The position numbers were made by a program, and so were the translations under genes. This document shows, one piece after another, positions 9,984-18,461 of a DNA stretch of 64,000 bases. The number at the start of each line of letters is the position of its first letter. Position 1 is the stretch's first letter. Under the pieces are notes generated by a model. It was given only the letters and a program-made list of their open reading frames with translations, was not told the origin of the DNA and searched no databases. The DNA is from Clostridia bacterium (GTDB lineage Bacteria; Bacillota; Clostridia; TANB77; CAG-465): contig JAQSXK010000004.1 of assembly GCA_029256705.1 (NCBI GenBank), forward strand, positions 1 through 64,000, written 5' to 3'.

Positions 9984-10448
9984 ATGAAGAAAGTGATGTT
10001 TGTATCTAGTAGTGGAGGTCATTTAACAGAATTACTTAAACTTCAAAGTTTGTTTACCAACTTTGATTACATGATAGTTACAGAAGAAACAAAAATTACA
10101 AAGAAATTAAGTGAGAAATTTAATGTTAAGTATATGAAATATGGATCGAGACAATATATTTTTTCATATTTATTTATATTTCTTTTTAATATGTTTAGAA
10201 GTATTGAGTTAATGATTACATTTAATCCAAAAGTAGTTATTACAACTGGTGCACATACTGGTGGAATTGTTTGTTTTATTGCAAAATTATTTGGAAAAAA
10301 GGTAATATATATAGAGTCAATGGCAAAAGTAAATACATTGTCTATGACAGGTAAATTTGTTTATTTATTCGCTGATAAGTTTTATGTTCAATGGGAAGAA
10401 TTAGCAGATAAATATGCAAAATCTGAATATTTAGGGAGATTGATATAA
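9984..10448 (+). CDS. Alg14/PssD-like glycosyltransferase subunit
   Basis: The protein has 154 residues. It begins with VMFVSSSGGHLTELLKL, the signature of the Alg14/PssD (EpsF-like) family, and continues with VVITTGAHTGGIVCFIAKL and VIYIESMAKVNTLSMTGK. This subunit is known to supply the membrane-anchoring and acceptor half of a two-part UDP-sugar transferase whose partner is Alg13/PssE. A hydrophobic stretch lies at about 53-80. Its stop codon overlaps the start of the partner gene (TAATG), so both halves are made together. The sugar and acceptor cannot be read from sequence. Confidence 0.82.
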   Translation: MKKVMFVSSSGGHLTELLKLQSLFTNFDYMIVTEETKITKKLSEKFNVKYMKYGSRQYIFSYLFIFLFNMFRSIELMITFNPKVVITTGAHTGGIVCFIAKLFGKKVIYIESMAKVNTLSMTGKFVYLFADKFYVQWEELADKYAKSEYLGRLI

Positions 10449-10951
10449 TGGTTTTTGTAACATTAGGAACTCAAAATCAAAGTTTTGAAAGATTACTAAA
10501 AGAAATTGAAAGTTGTAAAGTTTTAAATAAAGAGGAGATAATTGCACAAGTTGGACATACTAAATTTGTTAGTGAAAAAATAAAAACTATAGATTTTTTG
10601 GATGAAGAAGAATTCAATAGATATATTGAAAAATGTGAGTTCGTTATTACACATGGTGGAGTGGGATCCATTTTTTCTTCTTTACTAAAAGGTAAAAAAG
10701 TTATAGCTATGCCAAGAATAAAAAAATATGGTGAACATGTTGACGATCATCAGATTGAAATATGTGAAAAGTTAGCGAGTTTAGATTATATAGTCTATTA
10801 TAATCCAGATAAATTTGAAAGTGAAGAAAGTCCTCCTACTTTAGAACAAAAGATTAATTTTTTGAGAAGTAATGTCTTTCAACCATATATAGAAGATACT
10901 TCATATTTAACTAAGTTAGATAAATGCATTGAAAATTTTCTTGTTGATTAG
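10448..10951 (+). CDS. Alg13/PssE-like glycosyltransferase subunit
   Basis: The protein has 167 residues and is the UDP-sugar-binding partner of the preceding gene. It begins with VFVTLGTQNQSFERLLKEIE and contains THGGVGSIFSSLLKGKKVIAMPR, the GT28 C-terminal-type nucleotide-sugar motif, followed by YGEHVDDHQIEI. The two together should form one transferase acting on a lipid-linked sugar at the inner face of the membrane. There is no capsule or exopolysaccharide cluster nearby, which makes the target uncertain. Confidence 0.82.
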   Translation: MVFVTLGTQNQSFERLLKEIESCKVLNKEEIIAQVGHTKFVSEKIKTIDFLDEEEFNRYIEKCEFVITHGGVGSIFSSLLKGKKVIAMPRIKKYGEHVDDHQIEICEKLASLDYIVYYNPDKFESEESPPTLEQKINFLRSNVFQPYIEDTSYLTKLDKCIENFLVD

Positions 10952-10997
10952 ATACATTATAAAAAACTACACATAATATTAACAAGGTGATACTAAA

Positions 10998-11855
10998 TTG
11001 AAAAATAGAATATATAAAGTAATAATAGATACCATATTAATTATAATAGGAACCTTTGTAATGGCAGTTAGTATTAATTTTTTTCTTTTACCAAATAGGA
11101 TAACTACTGGTGGCGCAAGTGGTGTTGCTACTATACTATATTATAAATTCAATATTAATATGGGACTTTCTATACTTTTGATTAATATTCCACTTTTTGC
11201 AATGTCAATAAAAAAATTTGGATTTCGATTTAGTTTGAAAAGTATTATCACTACATTACTATTTACTTCCTTTGTAGAGATAATTAATTTTAATAGTTAT
11301 GTACTTCATAATAGAACAGATATGTTTATATCATCAATATATGGAGGAATATTACTTGGGTTTGGAATGTCACTTATTTTTAAAGCGGGGTCAAGTTCTG
11401 GCGGTTCTGATATGTTAGCACAGATTTTGCAAAGAAAAGGTGGTACATTTAATTTAAGTAAAATAATAATGTTTGTAGATTTCATAATAATATTAGCATT
11501 AATGATTCAATTTAATGATATAAATTTAGGATTATATTCAATTATTGCTATATTTATTTCAAGCAAAATTATAGATATTGTGTTTGAAGGGATTAATTAT
11601 ACAAAGGTTGTAACTATAGTGACAAAGAATGATGATGCCATTACAAATAAAATTATAGATGTCTTAAAAAGAGGTGCTACAGTAACAAAATGTATAGGAG
11701 CATATTCTAGAGAAGAATATATCAGTATTATTTGTGTTGTGACTATTAGAGAAATATCAAAAGTTAAAAAAATAGCATATGAGATTGATCCAGATGCTTT
11801 TATGTATATATCTAATACAAATGAGGTATTAGGAAAAGGATTTAAAAAATTCTAG
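10998..11855 (+). CDS. YitT family membrane protein
   Basis: The protein has 285 residues. The N-terminal two-thirds contain five or six transmembrane segments with the glycine-rich motifs typical of the YitT family (NRITTGGASGVATI, GSSSGGSDMLAQIL). A C-terminal soluble domain of the DUF2179 type runs from about residue 205. Members are common in Firmicutes in several copies; a transport role is assumed but unproven. It uses a TTG start at 10998 behind an AAGGTGA SD. It lies between the glycosyltransferase pair and transketolase genes, probably in the same transcript. Confidence 0.85.
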   Translation: MKNRIYKVIIDTILIIIGTFVMAVSINFFLLPNRITTGGASGVATILYYKFNINMGLSILLINIPLFAMSIKKFGFRFSLKSIITTLLFTSFVEIINFNSYVLHNRTDMFISSIYGGILLGFGMSLIFKAGSSSGGSDMLAQILQRKGGTFNLSKIIMFVDFIIILALMIQFNDINLGLYSIIAIFISSKIIDIVFEGINYTKVVTIVTKNDDAITNKIIDVLKRGATVTKCIGAYSREEYISIICVVTIREISKVKKIAYEIDPDAFMYISNTNEVLGKGFKKF

Positions 11856-11864
11856 GAGGTAGGA

Positions 11865-12668
11865 ATGAAAAACTTAAATAAGATAGCTAATGAATTAAGA
11901 ATAGATATTATCGATATGATATATAATGCAAAATCTGGTCATCCAGGTGGAAGTCTATCTGTAATAGATATACTTACAGTTTTATATCATAAAGAAATGA
12001 ATCTAAGCCTTGATAGTAGTGGAAATAGAGTAGATAAGTGTATACTATCTAAAGGACATGCGGCACCTGCATTATATGCTACACTTGCCTCAGTAGGGAT
12101 TTTAGATAAGGATTTATTAAAGACACTTAGAAAATATGATGGGGTTTTAGAGGGGCATCCAAGTATTAAGATTCCAGGAATTGATGTTTCAAGCGGATCT
12201 TTAGGACAAGGGTTATCCATTGCAAACGGTATGGCATTAGCTAAAAAAATTGATTCCAAAGAAGGATATGTATATGTTATACTGGGTGATGGAGAACTAG
12301 AAGAAGGTCAAGTTTGGGAAGCTTTAATGACGACTAATAAATATAATTTAGATAATATTATAATATTTGTAGATTATAATGGACTTCAAATAGATGGAAG
12401 TATAAATGATGTAAAGAAGTTAAATGACATAGATAAAAAAATTTCTTCATTCGGTTTAAATTTACTTAAGTGTAATGGTAACAATATAGAAGAATTGCAA
12501 GAAACTATTCAATTAGCAAAAAAATCTAATAAACCTACTTGTATAATCGCAAAAACGGTTAAGGGAAAAGGTGTTAGTTTTATGGAAAATGAAGCAAGCT
12601 GGCATGGAAAATCACTTACTGATGACGAATATATAAAAGCAAAAAGTGAATTAGAATCTAAAATATAA
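11865..12668 (+). CDS. Transketolase, N-terminal (TPP-binding) subunit
   Basis: The protein has 267 residues and corresponds to the N-terminal half of transketolase. It contains SGHPGGSLS, the thiamine diphosphate motif GDGELEEGQVWEA with NxL-like DYNGLQIDG, and HGKSLTDDEY near the end. With the next gene it forms a split transketolase of the non-oxidative pentose phosphate pathway, a form common in Clostridia and archaea. An AGGAGG SD precedes the ATG only nine bases after the YitT gene. Confidence 0.93.
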   Translation: MKNLNKIANELRIDIIDMIYNAKSGHPGGSLSVIDILTVLYHKEMNLSLDSSGNRVDKCILSKGHAAPALYATLASVGILDKDLLKTLRKYDGVLEGHPSIKIPGIDVSSGSLGQGLSIANGMALAKKIDSKEGYVYVILGDGELEEGQVWEALMTTNKYNLDNIIIFVDYNGLQIDGSINDVKKLNDIDKKISSFGLNLLKCNGNNIEELQETIQLAKKSNKPTCIIAKTVKGKGVSFMENEASWHGKSLTDDEYIKAKSELESKI

Positions 12669-12688
12669 TTTTGAAAAGAGGTTAATTT

Positions 12689-13600
12689 ATGAAATCAACA
12701 AGAAAAGCATATGGGGAATTTTTAGTTGAGCTTGGTAGAAAGGATCAAAATGTAATAGTGTTTGATGCCGATTTGGCTAAGGCTACTTGTACAGATATGT
12801 TTAAAAAGGAATTTCCAAATAGACATTTTGATATTGGAATATCTGAGCAGGATTTAGTTGGAACAGCCTGTGGGGCAGCCCTTAGTGGCAAAACAGTTTT
12901 CGCTTCTACATTTGCCATGTTTTTATCTGGAAGGGCTTATGAACAAGTTAGAAATACTGCTGGATATTCACACGTAAATGTTAATTTATGTGCAACTCAT
13001 AGTGGTCTTGCTGTCGGAGAAGATGGTCCTACACATCAGTGTATAGAAGATATTTCTCTTATGAGAGTTATACCAGGAATGACAGTTTTATCTCCAGCAG
13101 ATGATATATCAACTAAAAAAATATTATCTGAGTGTTTAAATATTAATGGACCTAAATATATAAGATTAGGTAGAAGTGATACAATGGATATATATTCTGA
13201 AGAGGATGTCTTCGAAATTGGTAAAAGTAAGACTTTTGGAAATGGATATAATGGGACAATATTTGCAACTGGAAACACGCTAAGTATTGCATTAGAAGCA
13301 AAGGAAGAGTTAGCAAAGAATAATGTCAACGTAAGGGTAGTAGATTTATATAGCATTAAACCAGTAGATAAAGAAAATATAATAAAATGTGCTAAAGAAA
13401 CAGAATTATTAGTATCTATTGAAGATCATAGTATAATTGGTGGAATAGGTAGCTTGGTAGCCGATGTCTTATCTCAATATTATCCAAAGAAACTTATAAA
13501 AATAGGCGTTAATGATAAATTCGGTAAGTCAGGTAATGCTAAAAAAGTATATGAATTATTTGGGATTACAAAGGAAAATATTATAAGTAAATTCATTTAA
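12689..13600 (+). CDS. Transketolase, C-terminal subunit
   Basis: The protein has 303 residues and is the pyrimidine-binding and C-terminal half of transketolase. Features are DADLAKATCTDMF, the conserved ISEQDLVGTACGAALSG (the Glu that activates thiamine diphosphate) and THSGLAVGEDGPTHQ. It pairs with the N-terminal subunit 20 bases upstream. A 1-deoxyxylulose phosphate synthase is a related alternative, but the split arrangement and motifs fit transketolase better. Confidence 0.93.
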   Translation: MKSTRKAYGEFLVELGRKDQNVIVFDADLAKATCTDMFKKEFPNRHFDIGISEQDLVGTACGAALSGKTVFASTFAMFLSGRAYEQVRNTAGYSHVNVNLCATHSGLAVGEDGPTHQCIEDISLMRVIPGMTVLSPADDISTKKILSECLNINGPKYIRLGRSDTMDIYSEEDVFEIGKSKTFGNGYNGTIFATGNTLSIALEAKEELAKNNVNVRVVDLYSIKPVDKENIIKCAKETELLVSIEDHSIIGGIGSLVADVLSQYYPKKLIKIGVNDKFGKSGNAKKVYELFGITKENIISKFI

Positions 13601-13610
13601 GGAGGTAGAG

Positions 13611-14852
13611 ATGGAACCTTTAGCGTATAGAATGAAGCCAAGAAGTTTGGAAGAATTTTTTGGACAAGAACATATTATAGGTAAAGATAGATTATTATAT
13701 AGGTTGATTAAAGCGGACAAGCTAACTTCTGCAATTTTTTGGGGTCCTCCAGGTACTGGAAAAACTTCTCTGGCAAGAGTAATTGCAAATACAACAAAAT
13801 ATAATTTTGTCGAGTTAAATGCAACAAATGCTGGAGTGGGAGATATAAAAAAAATCGCTGAAGAATCTAAAAATATATTTACTAATCCTAAGGGGAAGAC
13901 AATTCTTTTTATAGATGAAATTCATAGATTTAATAAACTTCAGCAAGATGCACTTCTTCCTTATGTAGAAAAAGGTATAATTATTTTAATAGGAGCAACT
14001 ACAGAAAATCCATATTTTGAAGTAAATAAAGCATTGGTATCTAGGTCCACAATTTTTAAGTTTAAGGAATTAGAAACTGAGGATATTAAAAAAATATTAA
14101 AGTTTGCAATTGGAGATAAAGAAAGAGGAATAGGATCATATAATTTAGATATCAAAGATGATGTAATAGATTTTTTATCTGAAATATCTAATGGTGATGT
14201 ACGAACTGTTCTAAATGCATTAGAAATAGCTGTTTTAACGACGGATATGAATAGCGAGGGCACAATAGTTATAGATAAGGATGTAATAATAAATTGTACC
14301 CAAAGTAAAAAGAGTATGTATGACAAATCAAATGAATCACATTATGATACAATAAGTGCATTTATAAAATCCATGAGGGGTAGTGATCCTCAAGCAACAG
14401 TACATTATCTAGCTAGAATGATAGAAGCAGGAGAAGATCCTATGTTTATTGCAAGAAGAATTGTAGTAGCTGCTTCTGAAGACGTTGGTCTTGCAAATAA
14501 TGAAGCTTTATTAGTAGCTACATCAGCGATGCAGGCAGTACATCAAATAGGAATGCCAGAGGCTAGAATTATACTTTCTCATGCTGCATTATGTGTTGCA
14601 ACAAGTAAGAAATCTAATAGTTCCTATTTAGCGATTAATAGTGCAATTGAGGATGTGCAAAATACAGATACTGGAGTAATACCTATGCATGTGAGAAATG
14701 CCCCAATAGTAGATATGAAGCAAGAAGGATATGGTATAGGATACAAATACCCACACGATTATGGTGATTCATGGGTTGAACAACAATATTTACCTGATAA
14801 AATTATAGACAAAGAATATTATATACCTAAAAAATGGGAGAAAAAAATATGA
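13611..14852 (+). CDS. rarA: Replication-associated recombination protein A (AAA+ ATPase)
   Basis: The protein has 413 residues. Walker A is WGPPGTGKTSL (44-54) and Walker B is ILFIDEIHRF (about 101-110), followed by GATTENPYFEVNKALVSR (sensor region). The C-terminal MgsA/RarA domain is recognised by AGEDPMFIARRIVVAASEDVGLA and the QQYLPD motif near the end. RarA acts at stalled replication forks. The stop codon overlaps the start of the next gene as ATGA. Strong family match. Confidence 0.93.
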   Translation: MEPLAYRMKPRSLEEFFGQEHIIGKDRLLYRLIKADKLTSAIFWGPPGTGKTSLARVIANTTKYNFVELNATNAGVGDIKKIAEESKNIFTNPKGKTILFIDEIHRFNKLQQDALLPYVEKGIIILIGATTENPYFEVNKALVSRSTIFKFKELETEDIKKILKFAIGDKERGIGSYNLDIKDDVIDFLSEISNGDVRTVLNALEIAVLTTDMNSEGTIVIDKDVIINCTQSKKSMYDKSNESHYDTISAFIKSMRGSDPQATVHYLARMIEAGEDPMFIARRIVVAASEDVGLANNEALLVATSAMQAVHQIGMPEARIILSHAALCVATSKKSNSSYLAINSAIEDVQNTDTGVIPMHVRNAPIVDMKQEGYGIGYKYPHDYGDSWVEQQYLPDKIIDKEYYIPKKWEKKI

Positions 14853-16108
14853 AAAGAAAGATAAATTTATCAGTTAATAAGCAAATACTTAAAAATATCA
14901 AGCATGGGGCTGAAGATAATATAAATAAAGGTATAAATATATTAAACGATTATAAAGAAAAGAAAAAAGTAGAACGAAATAGTAGAATCTATCATGTTGA
15001 TAAAGAGGATTCTCCAAGGAAAAATATCAAACCAATTATATTATCTTTTGTAGTTATTATATTGTTTTTCGCAATATATACATTCCTTGAGTATGCTCCA
15101 ATATGGGGGTTTAATATATTTAATAATACTAAACCTAACACTATAATTGAAAGTCTTTCTGAAGAAGCAAATATATATAAGAATTATAATAACGAACTAT
15201 TAATATATTCAAATCGTGTTCTTTCAACATATGATGCAAATGGTAAAAAAACGTGGGAATATAAAATAAATGAAAATGCAAATGCCGATATTTATATTAA
15301 TGAATTTTACATGGTACTTGCAAACAAATTAAGTGGAAATATCTATGTTTTCTCTGGAAAAAGTGAATTAACTAATAAAAAAATTGATGGAGCTATTGAT
15401 GATGTATATTTGGATGAAAAGGGTAATGTGGCCGTTGAATATTCAAGTAGTGGATATAAAAAAATAATTACTGTATTTGATAAGTATGGAAAAAATAAAT
15501 ATAGTGCATATATAAGCTCGTCATCAATATTAGATATTAAACTTATAGATAATGCTAAGAAGCTTTTATTAATACAAACTGATTCATCTTCTCTTACAAT
15601 TGGAACTAAAATAAGCATTATAGATTCAGATAAAATCGAAAGTATAAAAGAAGTTTTAAAACTGGAAAATACATTAGTATATAATTCTAAGATTATTAAT
15701 GATGAGGTTATTTTGGTTACCAATAATAGTATTGAAAAGTACAATTTGAATACAAATACTCTTTCTAATATTCATAGTTTAGATTCAAATCAAACTAATT
15801 ATATCACATTATCAGATAATTATTTTGCGGCAATTGAAACAAACAAAGAAAAATTTAGTTTTATAACAAGCAAATTTGATAATACAAATATAGCAGCCAT
15901 AGAATTAGGGACACTTCCTAAATATATTAAAAATAGCGGATTATTAACGTATGTTGTATCTGAAAACGATATATCGATTATTAATAAATGGGGAATAGTT
16001 ATAAAGAAAATAGACATTAAATTACCTCCAAGAGATATTGTTATATTTAATAAAGAAAAAAGTGTAGCTTTAATATATTCTAATAGAATAGAAATAGTAA
16101 AATTATAA
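14849..16108 (+). CDS. DUF5711-like membrane-anchored beta-propeller protein
   Basis: The protein has 419 residues. A basic N-terminal cytoplasmic tail is followed by one transmembrane segment (about 54-75) and a long extracellular part of repeated beta-strand units that look like a PQQ/YVTN-type propeller. The pattern matches proteins annotated as DUF5711 in Clostridia; I cannot confirm this without a profile search. The start at 14849 is chosen because GGGAG lies upstream and the ATGA overlap with rarA is typical coupling; an ATG at 14834 precedes the SD. Function unknown, probably envelope-related. Confidence 0.65.
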   Translation: MKRKINLSVNKQILKNIKHGAEDNINKGINILNDYKEKKKVERNSRIYHVDKEDSPRKNIKPIILSFVVIILFFAIYTFLEYAPIWGFNIFNNTKPNTIIESLSEEANIYKNYNNELLIYSNRVLSTYDANGKKTWEYKINENANADIYINEFYMVLANKLSGNIYVFSGKSELTNKKIDGAIDDVYLDEKGNVAVEYSSSGYKKIITVFDKYGKNKYSAYISSSSILDIKLIDNAKKLLLIQTDSSSLTIGTKISIIDSDKIESIKEVLKLENTLVYNSKIINDEVILVTNNSIEKYNLNTNTLSNIHSLDSNQTNYITLSDNYFAAIETNKEKFSFITSKFDNTNIAAIELGTLPKYIKNSGLLTYVVSENDISIINKWGIVIKKIDIKLPPRDIVIFNKEKSVALIYSNRIEIVKL

Positions 16109-16116
16109 TAAAATGA

Positions 16117-16145
16117 TTGTAGAAATTAATTTTAAATGATATAAT
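16117..16145 (+). promoter_or_regulatory. Possible promoter of the cvpA gene
   Basis: TTGTAG at 16117-16122, a 17-bp spacer and TATAAT at 16140-16145. Confidence 0.5.
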
Positions 16146-16164
16146 ATAAAAAAGGGTGGTAAAT

Positions 16165-16797
16165 ATGATTTTAGATGGTGTAGTTATTATATTTCTTATT
16201 GTTAGTGCTTTTGCAGGATATAAGAAGGGATTAACAACGATTCTTATAAGTTTGATAGGTTTTGTTATAGCAATTATACTTGCTTTTACATTTAAATCAA
16301 GCCTAGTTGATTTAGCTACGAGTAAAACTGATGTAGATGAAACTATGAAAAAAACTATTAGTTCAGGTATAGCTAAAGCTATTGAATCAAAAACAACTAA
16401 CGAAAATGGTACTAATTCGTTTTATTCAGCAATAGTAAAAAATATGGCAACAGGTGAAACAGCAGAGGAGCTTACAAATAAAGTAGTTGAATTCATACTA
16501 GGAACAGTGGCATTTATATTGATATTCTTAGCAGTAAATATGTGTGCATATATACTACAAATGATGCTTAATATTGTATTTGATTTACCTATATTAAGTA
16601 GTATTAATAATATAGGCGGATTTGGTATTGGAATAGTAATGGCACTATTTAAAGTTTGGATAGTACTTGCTATAGTATCAATAATTGTCCCTATGTTTGG
16701 AGGATTAAAAGGACTTATAGATTCTTCAATATTAACTAAAATGTTATATAATACCAATATTTTAGTTAAATTGTTATCATCTGGTTTGAAATTTTAA
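16165..16797 (+). CDS. CvpA family membrane protein
   Basis: The protein has 210 residues with four hydrophobic segments (about 2-20, 22-45, 112-135, 160-185) and the family opening ILDGVVIIFLIVSAFAGYKKG. CvpA-family proteins are inner-membrane proteins first linked to colicin V export and later to envelope stress; the mechanism is not settled. The ATG at 16165 follows an AAGGGTGGT SD; a GTG at 16156 lies inside the SD and is rejected. Confidence 0.82.
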   Translation: MILDGVVIIFLIVSAFAGYKKGLTTILISLIGFVIAIILAFTFKSSLVDLATSKTDVDETMKKTISSGIAKAIESKTTNENGTNSFYSAIVKNMATGETAEELTNKVVEFILGTVAFILIFLAVNMCAYILQMMLNIVFDLPILSSINNIGGFGIGIVMALFKVWIVLAIVSIIVPMFGGLKGLIDSSILTKMLYNTNILVKLLSSGLKF

Positions 16798-16813
16798 TAT
16801 AAAGGGGAAAATA

Positions 16814-17356
16814 ATGAATATTAGTGAATCTATAAAAGATATTTCAATTAAAGGGAAAAAAGGATTACATTTTATAATTGCATCTATAATAATTTGGTCA
16901 GCAGTGCTAATAATATGGATATTACCAATTAAAGATGTTTTAACAAGAAATCTGTTAACATTTTGTGTTACAACACCACTTATGCCATTGGCATATATTA
17001 TTTCAAAAATAATAAAAGCAGATTTTTCAACTAAAAATAATCCATTGAATAAATTGGGTATTTTATTTTCTTGCAATCAATTATTGTATTTGTTGATTGC
17101 AATGTGGGTATATAGAGTTGTTCCAGATAAGATGGTAATGATACTAGCAATAATTTTTGGAGCACATTTATTTCCTTTTGGATGGTTATATAATTCAAAA
17201 GCATACTTGAACATGTCGATTATTATTTCGTTAACCATGATTATAGTAGGAATTATGTATAGCGCAGTTATCGTATCTATTATTATGATAATATTTGAAA
17301 TTATATTTTCTATATGGTTAATATTTGAAATTAGGACTTTAAATTTAGAGTCATAA
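16814..17356 (+). CDS. DUF7010-like integral membrane protein
   Basis: The protein has 180 residues and is mostly membrane-embedded, with about six hydrophobic segments. The N-terminus is short and soluble. The FCVTTPLMPLAYIISKI segment, the NQLLYLLIAMWVYR segment and AHLFPFGWLYNSKAY recall small membrane proteins annotated as DUF7010 in Firmicutes; this is from memory and unverified. An AAAGGGGAAA SD precedes the ATG. It follows the cvpA gene by 16 bases and probably shares its transcript. No function can be assigned. Confidence 0.55.
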   Translation: MNISESIKDISIKGKKGLHFIIASIIIWSAVLIIWILPIKDVLTRNLLTFCVTTPLMPLAYIISKIIKADFSTKNNPLNKLGILFSCNQLLYLLIAMWVYRVVPDKMVMILAIIFGAHLFPFGWLYNSKAYLNMSIIISLTMIIVGIMYSAVIVSIIMIIFEIIFSIWLIFEIRTLNLES

Positions 17357-17357
17357 C

Positions 17358-17386
17358 TTGACAAACAATAAAAAAAATAGTAAAAT
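17358..17386 (+). promoter_or_regulatory. Sigma-A promoter of the LCP gene
   Basis: TTGACA at 17358-17363, a 17-bp spacer and TAAAAT at 17381-17386, overlapping the end of the upstream gene. Confidence 0.7.
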
Positions 17387-17424
17387 AGAAACATTATTAG
17401 AAATTGATATAACAAGGAGAAAAA

Positions 17425-18399
17425 ATGAATAAAAAAAACAAAAAAGTTAAGGAAAAGAAAAACATATTTAATATTTTTACAAAAGTATTTATAGTTTTAA
17501 CAGTGGTAGGTATAATTGCTTGGGGCTGCGTTTATGCAGCAAACTATGTTATCGGTGAAGAAGAAGAAACACCAAATACTGGTGAAAAAGAAGTTGTATC
17601 TGTGACTAAAAAAGAGGTTATAAACGCTCTTGTTTGCGGAATAAGTGAAAATAATACAGATACTATGATATATGTTAGATACGACGTTAAAACAGGTAAA
17701 CTTGCATTTATGTCGATACCTAGGGACACATATATAACAAACGATTATGCTTGGGGACATAAATTAAACTCAATATACAGAGGTGTAAATACTGAACCAT
17801 TAGTTAAACAAATAGAAGAGTTATTAGATGTGAATATAGATTATTATTTAATAGTTGACAATAAAATTGTTAGAGAAGTTGTAGATGTTCTTGGTGGGGT
17901 TGAAATTAATGTTCCATTTAGAATGAAATATGATGATCCAACTCAAAATCTACATATAGACTTACAACCAGGAGTTCAAGTTTTAAATGGAGCTAAGGCA
18001 GAGCAATTTATTAGGTTTAGACACAATAACGATATGACAGTTGGATATGCTAGTGGAGATATAGGGAGAACTAAAGCACAGCAGGATTTTATAAGAGCAT
18101 TTATCAAAGAGGTTTTATCACCTGCCAATATATTTAAAATACCAGAATTGATAAAGACTGCACTTAAAAATACAGATACTAATGTTACAGTTAGAGAAGC
18201 ATTAAGATATGTAACAGATATTCCAAATTTGAAATTAGATAGTATATATTCTTGTACAGCAGTTGGAACTACTCCATATATAGATAACATATCATATTTT
18301 AAAATGGATTTAATAGAAACTAGACGTATTATTAAAGAAAAATTTATTAATTCAGACAATTCCACTTCTACCGAGACAAATGAAACAAAAACCAACTAA
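17425..18399 (+). CDS. LytR-CpsA-Psr (LCP) family protein
   Basis: The protein has 324 residues. A basic cytoplasmic tail and one transmembrane segment (about 17-38) are followed by an extracellular LCP domain. Conserved features are NTDTMIYVRYD, SIPRDTYI, GGVEINVP and the arginines of RFRHNND and GDIGRTKAQQDF that bind the pyrophosphate of the lipid donor. LCP enzymes attach teichoic acids or other glycopolymers to peptidoglycan. The window holds a second LCP gene at 46134. Its own promoter and terminator make it monocistronic. Confidence 0.9.
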   Translation: MNKKNKKVKEKKNIFNIFTKVFIVLTVVGIIAWGCVYAANYVIGEEEETPNTGEKEVVSVTKKEVINALVCGISENNTDTMIYVRYDVKTGKLAFMSIPRDTYITNDYAWGHKLNSIYRGVNTEPLVKQIEELLDVNIDYYLIVDNKIVREVVDVLGGVEINVPFRMKYDDPTQNLHIDLQPGVQVLNGAKAEQFIRFRHNNDMTVGYASGDIGRTKAQQDFIRAFIKEVLSPANIFKIPELIKTALKNTDTNVTVREALRYVTDIPNLKLDSIYSCTAVGTTPYIDNISYFKMDLIETRRIIKEKFINSDNSTSTETNETKTN

Positions 18400-18419
18400 T
18401 AAAAAGTACAAATAAAAAT

Positions 18420-18457
18420 AAACAACATATAACAATTTAAATTGTTATATGTTGTTT
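18420..18457. terminator. Bidirectional terminator, LCP gene and D,D-carboxypeptidase gene
   Basis: A perfect 19-bp palindrome (18420-18438 with 18439-18457) ends in TTT on one strand and in TTT on the other, lying between two convergent genes. Confidence 0.75.
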
Positions 18458-18461
18458 AAAA

